DNA from: Aequorivita echinoideorum
GTDB lineage: Bacteria > Bacteroidota > Bacteroidia > Flavobacteriales > Flavobacteriaceae
Assembly (NCBI RefSeq): GCF_018476645.1
Contig: NZ_JAHCTB010000005.1
Span: 62,001 to 126,000, forward strand
DNA: 64,000 nt
Reading direction: 5' to 3'
Shown here one piece after another: positions 25,761 to 33,703 of the stretch (the stretch's first letter is position 1; each line of letters starts with the position of its first letter). The notes under the pieces were generated by a model. That model had not been told where the DNA came from. It worked only from the letters and a program-made list of their open reading frames with translations, and did not search any database. The translations under genes were made by a program, and so were the position numbers.

Positions 25761-26624
25761 TTACTTGTTCGCTACCAAAGCAAGTTTTTTTGTGTCAGGG
25801 CTTATGGCGAGCCGCGTAATATCTTTGAGTCCGTATTCTTCAAGGGAAGCTACCTGTACCCAATCTGGTTCACCTAAAGTGTCATATAGATAAAGTTTGT
25901 TGCCACTCGCAACAATCACTTGGGTGTCGTTAATCCAGACATAATCCTGAATTCCAATTGGCAATTCAGTAATAAAAAAACTTTCAAAAGAATTCATATC
26001 CAGCATATACATGTCTAGATTGCCTGCATCATTTATTAACGAATAACTCATGGATTGGGTCTTTGGAATTTTTTGAAGCGACCTTCCGGCATTTCGGAAT
26101 AATGTATCTGTCGTATTTTTTTGCAAATCAATAAGTGCCAAATCCATTTTTTCACCATTCAAAACTGTAGAAAGAATGGTTTTATCATTGTAAAATGCAA
26201 AATACGCAACTTGGATATTTTCGATTAAATCTGAAGAATTTCCCATTTCAGAATTGTATTTGTAAAGTCGCTGCAAGCCATCCTTATCTAATCTTACTGC
26301 AGCTAAATCATTATTTGAAGGGAATTTTTGTGGGGAATATTCGCTGCCTTGTGTTATTTTATTTTTCCATTTTGAAGTTTTTGAAATCAAATCATATTCA
26401 GCGATATCTGTTTGGCCATTGTTATTTCCCGCGTATAGCAATGCTTCATTTGAAGCGAAAGAAGGCTGATTGTTATAACCGTCATTAGTTGAAATTTTCT
26501 GTACATTCAATAATTCCAACCCTTCATAAGCCATGGAAAAATCACAAACGTATATGGCTGAATTTTCTTGTGCGAAGTTGAAATAATTGATAAAAAGTAG
26601 GGAAAGAAACAGGAGCTTTTTCAT
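25761..26624 (-). CDS. Secreted TolB-like beta-propeller protein
   Basis: The 287-residue product has a signal peptide (MKKLLFLSLL start, cleavage near residue 19) and repeated segments of the WD40/PD40 type (PSFASNEALLYAG, YSPQKFPSNNDLAAVRL, AISPDTKKLALV). These resemble TolB beta-propeller blades. Such proteins act as protein-interaction platforms in the envelope. The frame is open to 26690, but the start at 26624 gives a proper signal peptide. No partner in the neighbourhood. Confidence 0.72.
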   Translation of the reverse strand: MKKLLFLSLLFINYFNFAQENSAIYVCDFSMAYEGLELLNVQKISTNDGYNNQPSFASNEALLYAGNNNGQTDIAEYDLISKTSKWKNKITQGSEYSPQKFPSNNDLAAVRLDKDGLQRLYKYNSEMGNSSDLIENIQVAYFAFYNDKTILSTVLNGEKMDLALIDLQKNTTDTLFRNAGRSLQKIPKTQSMSYSLINDAGNLDMYMLDMNSFESFFITELPIGIQDYVWINDTQVIVASGNKLYLYDTLGEPDWVQVASLEEYGLKDITRLAISPDTKKLALVANK

Positions 26625-26674
26625 TGTAACATAATTTTCATATAAAATAACAAACACTGCGCCATAAAATGGGA

Positions 26675-26750
26675 AACCACGAAAACGCAAATATCATAGA
26701 ATTTGTGTTTTCGTGGTTATACCTACAAGGTTTTGGAAACCTTACAGGAT
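26675..26750. repeat. Composite hairpin: CACGAA stem plus CCTACAAGG palindrome
   Basis: Arms ACCACGAAAACGCAAAT (about 26676) and ATTTGTGTTTTCGTGGT form one hairpin. It is followed at 26722-26750 by the near-palindrome ACCTACAAGGTTTT. The same two parts recur, nested, at 59253-59321. Confidence 0.75.
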
Positions 26751-26752
26751 TA

Positions 26753-28561
26753 TTAAAAAGGATATTTATTTTCCGCAATCACTTTTTCAGCGATTGTTCT
26801 TCGCAATTCACCAATGTTTGGGGTATTTTGGTATTTGGTAAATCGCTTCAATCCCATCAACATCATTCGCTGTTCATCGCCTTCGGCAAAGGAAAGAATG
26901 GCTTCTTTTGCTTTTATGGTAATAATATCAACCGCGTGGTACAGATACAATTGCGCCATTGCAATCTGTTGTTTTTGTGAATCCTTACCAAAACGTTTCG
27001 CATTTTTATATGCACGCAGAACCCCACTTTCCGCCATGTATATTTCAATAAGAATATCGGCTGCGGCCATCAATGTTTGCTGATGTTCTTCCAGTGCCGT
27101 TCCATACTTTTGAACAGCGCTTCCGGCAACCATTAAAAATACTTTTTTCAATTTGCCGATCATCGCTTTTTCCTCGGAAAGCAATTCAGAATAATCGGGA
27201 GTTTCAAAAGAAGGAATGCCCATTAATTCTGAAGCTACTGCTTGTGCAGGATTCAACAAATCCACGTGGCCTTTCATTGCTTTTTTTACAAGCATTCCCA
27301 CGGCGAGCATTCTATTGATTTCGTTTGTACCCTCGTAAATACGGGCAATTCGCGCATCGCGCCAAGCAGATTCCATTGGTGTATCGGCGCTAAAGCCCAT
27401 TCCCCCAAAAATCTGGATTCCCTCATCGGCACAATTCTGGATGTCTTCGGAAACTGCCACTTTTAAAATGGAACACTCAATTGCGTATTCCTCAACGCCT
27501 TTAAGCTCCGCTTCTTGATGGCTATTGCCTTGTTCCACGCGCATCGAAATTCTGTCTTCAATATTTTTTCCGGCACGGTATGTAGCACTTTCACTCACGT
27601 AGGCATTGGTTGCCATTTCGGCCAATTTCAATTTAATGGCGCCGAAGGAAGAAATAGGCACTTTAAACTGAATGCGGTCGTTTGCATATTTCACCGCCTC
27701 TGTAATCACACGGCGTTGTGCATCCAGACTTGCGGCGGCGAGCTTAATTCGTCCAACATTCAATGCGTTCATTGCAATTTTAAATCCATCGCCGCGCCCA
27801 GCCAACATATTTTCCACCGGTACTTTTGTTTCGTTAAAGAAAACCTGTCGGGTAGAGGAGGAGTGAATTCCGAGCTTCTTCTCTTCCTCACCTAATGAAA
27901 TTCCATTTGAAGGATCATTTTCAACTATAAATCCGGTGATATTTTTGTCGTCTTCAATGCGTGCGAAAACAATAAAAGTGTTGCAAAAACCAGCGTTCGA
28001 AATCCACATTTTCTGTCCGGTAATGGAATAGTACTTTCCATCTTCGGAAAGGACCGCTTTTGTTTTTCCGCTATTGGCATCACTTCCCGCCCCTGGCTCG
28101 GTCAAGGCATACGCGCCAAACCATTCACCGGTTGCAAGTTTAGGAACGTATTTTTTGATTTGCTCCTCGGTACCGTATAACGTAATTGGCATCGTCCCAA
28201 TCCCCGTGTGCGCACCGAAAGCCGTAGCGATGGAGCCCGTAGCGCCAGAAATATAGTCGCAAACCAACATGGTGGTTACGAAACCCATCCCCAGCCCGCC
28301 GTATTCCTCAGGAACGGCAACGCCAAGCAAGCCAAGTTCGCCGGCTTTGCGCATAATTTCTTCCGTGAGTGCATAATCCTTGTGCTCGAACCGCTCTTTG
28401 TTCGGCCAAATTTCACGTTCCACAAATTCCTTGACGGAATCGCGCATCATTTTTTGTTCTTCGGAAAAATCCTCTGGGGTGAAGATGTCTTCGGCATTTG
28501 TTTCTTTTACTAAGAATTGGCCGCCTCTTAATAGTTCGGACTTATTTACTTGTGTCTCCAT
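26753..28561 (-). CDS. Acyl-CoA dehydrogenase
   Basis: The 602-residue flavoprotein has the three acyl-CoA dehydrogenase domains (N-helical, beta with YALTEPGAGSD near 155, C-helical) plus a C-terminal extension of about 170 residues, as in very-long-chain-type enzymes. The YEGTNEINR segment near 420 is the usual FAD/adenine contact. It catalyses the first step of beta-oxidation, transferring electrons to ETF. It is the last gene of a same-strand block with thiolase and the FadB-like protein, interrupted by an S23-like gene. Confidence 0.93.
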   Translation of the reverse strand: METQVNKSELLRGGQFLVKETNAEDIFTPEDFSEEQKMMRDSVKEFVEREIWPNKERFEHKDYALTEEIMRKAGELGLLGVAVPEEYGGLGMGFVTTMLVCDYISGATGSIATAFGAHTGIGTMPITLYGTEEQIKKYVPKLATGEWFGAYALTEPGAGSDANSGKTKAVLSEDGKYYSITGQKMWISNAGFCNTFIVFARIEDDKNITGFIVENDPSNGISLGEEEKKLGIHSSSTRQVFFNETKVPVENMLAGRGDGFKIAMNALNVGRIKLAAASLDAQRRVITEAVKYANDRIQFKVPISSFGAIKLKLAEMATNAYVSESATYRAGKNIEDRISMRVEQGNSHQEAELKGVEEYAIECSILKVAVSEDIQNCADEGIQIFGGMGFSADTPMESAWRDARIARIYEGTNEINRMLAVGMLVKKAMKGHVDLLNPAQAVASELMGIPSFETPDYSELLSEEKAMIGKLKKVFLMVAGSAVQKYGTALEEHQQTLMAAADILIEIYMAESGVLRAYKNAKRFGKDSQKQQIAMAQLYLYHAVDIITIKAKEAILSFAEGDEQRMMLMGLKRFTKYQNTPNIGELRRTIAEKVIAENKYPF

Positions 28562-28580
28562 ATTTCTTATTTTGTATGTT

Positions 28581-28997
28581 GAATTCTAAATTTTAAATGA
28601 AAATTTAGATGTTATTTTTTCTTCAAATTGTCTTGAGCTGTAATTATTATTTTGGTCAAAATGTTTATTATATGTTCTATTTCCATCAAAAAAGGAGAAA
28701 TATTGAGTTGTGTCAAATCAGACTTGTCCAAAAGTTTAAGCCAATATCTTGTTTCGCGTGCTTCCTTTGAAGCGATGGACACTTTATTTATAAAATCCTT
28801 TTTCGATTGGGCTGCCGACGCCTCTTCAACATTAGCGCCTATACTGGTCGCCGAACGTAATAGCTGTTTTGAAAGAATGAATTCCTTTTCTTTTTGAAGT
28901 TTTTTATATAAAGAAATTATATCGAGCGAAAACTTAAAGGTTTTGTCTATTATAATATTTTCCTTCTTCGGCTCCATTCATTCAAAATTTAGAATTC
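28581..28997. other. S23-like gene cassette with 20-bp inverted ends
   Basis: GAATTCTAAATTTTAAATGA at 28581-28600 and its inverted partner at 28978-28997 match at 19 of 20 positions and enclose little besides the S23-like gene. The ends are built of heptads (AATTTAG, AATTCAG). Heptads run on to the thiolase stop codon at 29003. Confidence 0.6.
28612..28977 (-). CDS. S23-like four-helix-bundle protein, second copy
   Basis: The 121-residue helical protein is of the same family as the one at 23871. It shares the features LLRSATSIGANVEEA, SIASKEARETRYWLKLL and a lysine-rich end. The two are distant paralogues rather than recent copies. It sits between thiolase and acyl-CoA dehydrogenase genes, where it has no metabolic logic, inside a 417-bp unit with inverted ends. 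It may move or insert as a cassette (inference). Function unknown. Confidence 0.87.
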   Translation of the reverse strand: MEPKKENIIIDKTFKFSLDIISLYKKLQKEKEFILSKQLLRSATSIGANVEEASAAQSKKDFINKVSIASKEARETRYWLKLLDKSDLTQLNISPFLMEIEHIINILTKIIITAQDNLKKK

Positions 28998-29002
28998 AGA
29001 AT

Positions 29003-30190
29003 TTATAATAGCTCATAGATACCAGCCGCACCCTGCCCAGTACCCACGCACATCGTAACCATTCCGTAGTTGCCCTGTAGATTTCGTTTTCGCATTTCAT
29101 CAAAAAGTTGGACGGAGAGTTTTGCGCCTGTACATCCAAGTGGGTGCCCCAAAGCGATTGCGCCACCGTTTACATTTACTTTTTCCTTATCTAATCCAAG
29201 TTCGCGAATAACGGCAAGTGATTGGGAGGCAAATGCTTCGTTCAATTCAATTAATTCTATCTGATTTTGATTTAATCCAGCTTGCTTCAGGGCTTTTGGA
29301 ATAGCATACACCGGACCTATACCCATTATGGCGGGTTCTACGCCAACGGCGGCAAAACTTACCAATCTGGCGATGGGTTCAAGATTTAGTTCCTTTACCA
29401 TTTCCTCACTCATAACTACAGCGAAGGCAGCACCATCACTCATTTGTGAAGAATTTCCAGCGGTCACACTGCCGCCTTCGGCGAAAACGGGACGCAGTTT
29501 TGATAGCGCTTCCACATTAGTCCCCTTACGCGGGCCTTCATCTTGGTTTACCGTGTACTTTCTGGTTTCCTTTTTACCGGAATCGTTAACAAATGTTTCT
29601 TCCACTTCAATAGGAACAATTTGCTCCTGAAAACGGTTTTCATCCTGCGCCTTTAACGCACGCATTTGGCTGGTGTAAGCAAATTCGTCTTGGTCCTCGC
29701 GGGAAACGTTGTATTTTTTGGCAACCGCTTCGGCAGTCAATCCCATATTCCAATAGTAATCCTCGTGTCCTTCCTTCGCCAACTTATAGTCGGGAACGGG
29801 TTTGTAACCGCCCATCGGGATGTAGCTCATACTCTCCGCACCGCCCGCAATAATGCAATCTGCCATACCACTTTGAATCTTTGCGGCTGCAATGGAAATG
29901 GTTTCCAATCCCGAAGCACAATAACGATTTACCGTCATTCCGGGAATATCAACAATGTCAAGACCCATCAACGAAATCAGCCTACCCATATTCAAGCCTT
30001 GTTCAGCCTCGGGCATTGCGTTACCTACGATTACGTCATCAATTCGCTTTTTGTCGAGTTGTGGCAATTCATTCATAATGTATTTAATGGTTTCCGCCGC
30101 CAGTTCGTCTGGACGCTTAAAGCGAAAAACCCCGCGAGGCGCTTTGCCAACTGCGGTTCGGTATGCTTTTACTATGTATGCTGTTCTCAT
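29003..30190 (-). CDS. Acetyl-CoA C-acyltransferase (thiolase)
   Basis: The 395-residue thiolase has nucleophile Cys91 in NRYCASGLE, the GGAESMS motif, [10 protein letters not shown] with the catalytic His near 350 and the second Cys in MCVGTGQG near 380. It performs the last step of beta-oxidation, releasing acetyl-CoA. Downstream of the FadB/FadN-type gene with a 110-bp spacer occupied by a REPIN-like doublet; the spacer could separate expression of the two. Confidence 0.93.
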   Translation of the reverse strand: MRTAYIVKAYRTAVGKAPRGVFRFKRPDELAAETIKYIMNELPQLDKKRIDDVIVGNAMPEAEQGLNMGRLISLMGLDIVDIPGMTVNRYCASGLETISIAAAKIQSGMADCIIAGGAESMSYIPMGGYKPVPDYKLAKEGHEDYYWNMGLTAEAVAKKYNVSREDQDEFAYTSQMRALKAQDENRFQEQIVPIEVEETFVNDSGKKETRKYTVNQDEGPRKGTNVEALSKLRPVFAEGGSVTAGNSSQMSDGAAFAVVMSEEMVKELNLEPIARLVSFAAVGVEPAIMGIGPVYAIPKALKQAGLNQNQIELIELNEAFASQSLAVIRELGLDKEKVNVNGGAIALGHPLGCTGAKLSVQLFDEMRKRNLQGNYGMVTMCVGTGQGAAGIYELL

Positions 30191-30195
30191 AATCT

Positions 30196-30298
30196 GCCCC
30201 CTCTAACTCCCCCAAGGGGGAGAAATTATTACGGGGTATTTTTAATTATACATTCGTTTTCATTATTTCTCCTCCCCTTTGGGGAGGTTGGGAGGGGC
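30196..30298. repeat. REPIN-like doublet of GC-rich palindromic elements
   Basis: Two copies in opposite orientation (30196-30226 and 30265-30298), each with a CTCCC...GGGAG hairpin and a CCCCTC tail. They are separated by 38 bp of AT-rich sequence and could pair as one long stem. They fill the fadB-fadA gap. Confidence 0.8.
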
Positions 30299-30300
30299 TT

Positions 30301-32709
30301 TTAATTTCTAAGCGGTTTCCCTTTCTGTATCATATGCTGAAGTCTTTCCAGTGTTTTCCGTTCTCCGGTTAGGCTTAAAAATGCTTCTCTTTCAAGGTCG
30401 AGCAAATATTGTTCGCTTACTTGCGTGGCTTCACTTAAATCGCCACCCGCCATAACGTACGCTAGTTTGTTGGCTATTTTCTTATCGTGTTCGCTGATGT
30501 AATTTCCTGCGAGCATTTGGTCTGTACCCACTAAGAACATCCCCAAGGCCTGTTTTCCAAGCACTTTAATATCTGTTCTTTGAATGGGTTTCGTATAGCC
30601 TTGGTCTGCCATAAACCGGGCAACTTCCTTGGCGGCTGCGATTTGGCGTTTTGGGTTTACAACTACGATATCTTTTCCTTTTTGAAGAATACCCGTGTCA
30701 TACGCTTCGTAAGCTGAAGTTGAAACTTTTGCCATCCCAATTGTGAGGAAATATTCCTGGAGTCTGTTGAGCTCCACATCATCTTTTTTGAAGGAATCGC
30801 TTGCACGGAGCGTCATTTCCTTGGAGCCACCGCCACCGGGAATTACCCCAACACCAAATTCCACCAAACCAATATAGCTTTCCGCAGCGGCTACTACGCG
30901 ATCTGCGTGCAAGGTAAATTCGCAACCGCCGCCAAGCGTCATAGCGTGCGGAGCAACTACCACGGGAATGGAAGAGTATCGCAAACGCATGCTGGTATCC
31001 TGGAAATATTTGATGGCAGCGTTCATTTCATCGTATTCCTGCTCTACGGCCATCATAAAAATCATTCCAATATTGGCACCTACGGAAAAATTCTTGCCGT
31101 TGTTTGCAATAACGAGACCATCGTAACTGGCTTCGGCAATGTCAATAGCCTTGTTAACGCCAGCCAACACATCGCCGCCAATGCTGTTCATTTTGCTTCG
31201 GAATTCAACGTTAAGAATTCCATCGCCCAAATCTTCGACCACCACATCTTTATTGCTCCAAACCTCCTTAGATTTACGGATGTTGTCCAAAATAATAAAG
31301 GCATCCTGGCCGGGAATTTTTTTATGGGTCTTTTCTGGAATGCTGTAATAATAGGTATTGCCCTCACGCACATCGTAAAAACTGTCCACACCATTTTCCA
31401 GCATTTCATTTACCCAAGGTGCGGGCTCTTTGCCTAAATCCTTTATAAGCTCAATTCCCTTTTTAACGCCAACAGCATCCCAGATTTCAAAGGGTCCTTG
31501 TTCCCAACCGAAGCCAGCTTTCATGGCATCGTCAATTTTGTAAAGTTCATCGGTTATTTCTGGAATTCTTTTGGAAACGTAGGCGAACATTGCCCCAAAA
31601 TTCTTTCGGTAGAATTCGCCAGCTTGGTCTTCGCCTTCAATAAGAATTGGGAAACGTTCGGTAACTTTATCCACCGACTTTGTTTTCTCCAACGTATCAA
31701 AAGAAGCCTTTTTGCTTTTTCTGTATTCCATGGTTTCCAGATCCAAGGAGAGGATCTCACTGCTGCCGTCGTCATTTTTTACTTTTTTATAAAAACCTTG
31801 ACCGCTTTTGCTTCCCAACCATTTCTTTTCCATCATGGTATCGATGAATCCGGGGAGCTGGAAAATGCCGTGCTCTTCATCATCGGGCACGTTTTCATAG
31901 ATTCCGTTGGCAACGTGCACCAACGTATCCAGCCCTACCACATCAACTGTTCTAAAGGTTGCGGATTTTGGCCTGCCTATTACCGGACCGGTCAATTTAT
32001 CTACTTCCTCAATGGTAAGACCCATATCCTTCACTTGATGGAAAAGGCTTTGAATGCCGAAAATCCCAATCCTATTTCCAATGAATGCCGGTGTGTCTTT
32101 TGCGACAACTGAAGTTTTCCCGAGGAATTTTTCGCCGTAACCGTTTAAGAAATCAAGTACTTCCTTGGAAGTTTTTGGCCCGGGAATAATTTCAAAAAGT
32201 TGGAGGTAGCGCGGTGGGTTGAAAAAATGGGTACCGCAGAAATGCTTTTGGAAATCCTCACTTCGGCCTTCGCTCATAAATTTAATGGGAATACCCGAGG
32301 TGTTTGAAGTAATAAGCGTACCGGGTTTTCTATGCTTGTCCAGATTTTCAAAAACCTGTTTTTTGATGTCGAGACGCTCCACAACCACTTCAATAATCCA
32401 GTCTGCCGTATTTACTTTTGCAATATCATCCTCAAGGTTTCCTGTGGAAATCCGCTTTGCGAAATCTTTGTGGTAGAGTGGGGCGGGATTGCTTTTTATG
32501 GCCTTTTGCAGATCGCCGTTCACGATTCTATTTCTAACAACCTTATCTTGGAGCGTAAGTCCTTTTTTCTTTTCGTCATCAGTAAGTTCGCGCGGAACGA
32601 TGTCCAGCAACAAAACTTCCACACCAATATTTGCGAAATGGCAGGCAATGCCGCTTCCCATAATTCCGGAGCCGATGACCGCTACTTTGTTAATTCTTCT
32701 TTTTGACAT
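30301..32709 (-). CDS. 3-hydroxyacyl-CoA dehydrogenase / enoyl-CoA hydratase, FadN type
   Basis: The 802-residue protein has an N-terminal NAD-binding Rossmann domain (GSGIMGSG 13-20), two 3-hydroxyacyl-CoA dehydrogenase helical domains and a C-terminal crotonase domain (GKNFSVGANIG, then LGGGCEFTLHAD and the oxyanion segment). Dehydrogenase-first order is that of Bacillus FadN rather than E. coli FadB. It performs hydration and oxidation in beta-oxidation. It follows the MarR regulator gene after 52 bp and is probably controlled by it. Confidence 0.92.
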   Translation of the reverse strand: MSKRRINKVAVIGSGIMGSGIACHFANIGVEVLLLDIVPRELTDDEKKKGLTLQDKVVRNRIVNGDLQKAIKSNPAPLYHKDFAKRISTGNLEDDIAKVNTADWIIEVVVERLDIKKQVFENLDKHRKPGTLITSNTSGIPIKFMSEGRSEDFQKHFCGTHFFNPPRYLQLFEIIPGPKTSKEVLDFLNGYGEKFLGKTSVVAKDTPAFIGNRIGIFGIQSLFHQVKDMGLTIEEVDKLTGPVIGRPKSATFRTVDVVGLDTLVHVANGIYENVPDDEEHGIFQLPGFIDTMMEKKWLGSKSGQGFYKKVKNDDGSSEILSLDLETMEYRKSKKASFDTLEKTKSVDKVTERFPILIEGEDQAGEFYRKNFGAMFAYVSKRIPEITDELYKIDDAMKAGFGWEQGPFEIWDAVGVKKGIELIKDLGKEPAPWVNEMLENGVDSFYDVREGNTYYYSIPEKTHKKIPGQDAFIILDNIRKSKEVWSNKDVVVEDLGDGILNVEFRSKMNSIGGDVLAGVNKAIDIAEASYDGLVIANNGKNFSVGANIGMIFMMAVEQEYDEMNAAIKYFQDTSMRLRYSSIPVVVAPHAMTLGGGCEFTLHADRVVAAAESYIGLVEFGVGVIPGGGGSKEMTLRASDSFKKDDVELNRLQEYFLTIGMAKVSTSAYEAYDTGILQKGKDIVVVNPKRQIAAAKEVARFMADQGYTKPIQRTDIKVLGKQALGMFLVGTDQMLAGNYISEHDKKIANKLAYVMAGGDLSEATQVSEQYLLDLEREAFLSLTGERKTLERLQHMIQKGKPLRN

Positions 32710-32711
32710 TT

Positions 32712-32760
32712 TTTTGAGTTGTAAGTTAAGAGTTCAGAGTTAAAAGCTCTGAATTCTGTA
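32712..32760. repeat. Heptad array between MarR and FadN-type genes
   Basis: Exact 7-bp units from 32719 (TTGTAAG, TTAAGAG, TTCAGAG, TTAAAAG, then two weaker ones), most ending AG. It fills almost the whole spacer. Confidence 0.7.
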
Positions 32761-32761
32761 T

Positions 32762-33205
32762 TTATTTTGTTTCGTATATTTTCTTTGAACTTACCAATTC
32801 ATTAATAGTACTGGCTACTTTTTTGAAAGTCTGAAGATCTTCGGCGGAAACGTTTTTCTGTACGGCCTCATCAAAACCCAGGACTACACCTTTGGAGAAT
32901 TCCCGCATTTCCTTGCCAAAGTGTGTTAAGTGGATTAACACCCCGCGGCCGTCGTCCGGATTTGGTTTCCGTACAATCAACCCTCTTTCCTCCATAGATT
33001 TCAATGTGCGCGAGAGGCTGGTTGCCTCCATTCCCATTTTTGGGCCGAGCGCCGTGGATGGCGTTCCCTCTTCTGGGTCTATGCTTATAAGTGCAAAACC
33101 AGTGGCCATAGTACTTCCCTTTTTCCCAGCTTCCTCATTGTACATTCTGGTAACGTTCATCCAAGTGGAACGGAGAATATAGTCTATGGTTTTTTCCTTC
33201 ATCAA
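32762..33205 (-). CDS. MarR-family transcriptional regulator
   Basis: The 147-residue protein has the winged helix of MarR. The recognition helix lies near GMEATSLSRTLKSMEERGLI (about 75-94) and the wing in RKPNPDDGRGVLIHLT. At the head of the beta-oxidation block, it is likely a repressor released by a fatty acyl-CoA. The start may be either of two adjacent ATG codons. A -7 element lies 25 bp upstream. Confidence 0.9.
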   Translation of the reverse strand: MMKEKTIDYILRSTWMNVTRMYNEEAGKKGSTMATGFALISIDPEEGTPSTALGPKMGMEATSLSRTLKSMEERGLIVRKPNPDDGRGVLIHLTHFGKEMREFSKGVVLGFDEAVQKNVSAEDLQTFKKVASTINELVSSKKIYETK

Positions 33206-33229
33206 CTGATTATCAAAAATGTGAAAACC

Positions 33230-33237
33230 AAAGATAC
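33230..33237 (-). promoter_or_regulatory. -7 element TATCTTTG of the beta-oxidation block
   Basis: Exact TAnnTTTG on the minus strand, upstream of the MarR start. No matching -33 TTG is seen, and heptads begin just upstream at 33254. Confidence 0.5.
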
Positions 33238-33253
33238 AAAAATTTATTATGCA

Positions 33254-33372
33254 CGCATAGGAAAAAGATGTTAGAATTTAGAATTTAGATGTGAGACGTT
33301 AGACAAAAGACAAAAGAAATGAGAACAGAGACAAGAGAGCAGAGAATATAGAAATTACTTAAGAGTAATTAG
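33254..33372. repeat. Seventeen-unit heptad array, consensus ANNNNAG
   Basis: Seventeen 7-bp units in unbroken register. Nearly all end in AG and most begin with A; the middle is highly variable (for example ATGTGAG, ACGTTAG, ACAAAAG, AGCAGAG). Fills the spacer between the MarR and Gdx-like genes. Confidence 0.9.
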
Positions 33373-33376
33373 AACT

Positions 33377-33703
33377 TTAATTGGCAACAAATTTTAGTCC
33401 GATAATTGAAATTATTAATGTTGAGATGAAGAAAATACGCCAAAAGGTGGCGGGTTCATTGAAATAGAATATCCCTATAAGAACAGTTCCCACAGCGCCG
33501 ATTCCTGTCCAGACGGCGTAAGCTGTGCCAATGGGTAAGGATTTGGATGCTTTGATGAGAAGAAACATACTTACAAAGAGGCAAAGCATAAAACCCCCGA
33601 ACCACAATTTGGTGATTAGTCCGGAGGTTTCCTTGACTTTTCCAAGGCAGAAAGCGAAAGCTACTTCAAAAAGACCTGCGATGATTAGTAGGAGCCAGTT
33701 CAT
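33377..33703 (-). CDS. Small multidrug-resistance transporter, Gdx/SugE-like
   Basis: The 108-residue protein has four membrane helices, the conserved membrane Glu13 (LFEVAF) and the SLPIGTAYAVWTGIGAVG segment that marks the Gdx/SugE branch, whose characterised members export guanidinium in exchange for protons. Gdx proteins usually have a Trp three residues after the Glu; here it is Phe, so specificity is less certain. The start overlaps the acyl-CoA ligase stop (TAATG), so translation is coupled although the functions seem unrelated. Confidence 0.87.
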   Translation of the reverse strand: MNWLLLIIAGLFEVAFAFCLGKVKETSGLITKLWFGGFMLCLFVSMFLLIKASKSLPIGTAYAVWTGIGAVGTVLIGIFYFNEPATFWRIFFISTLIISIIGLKFVAN

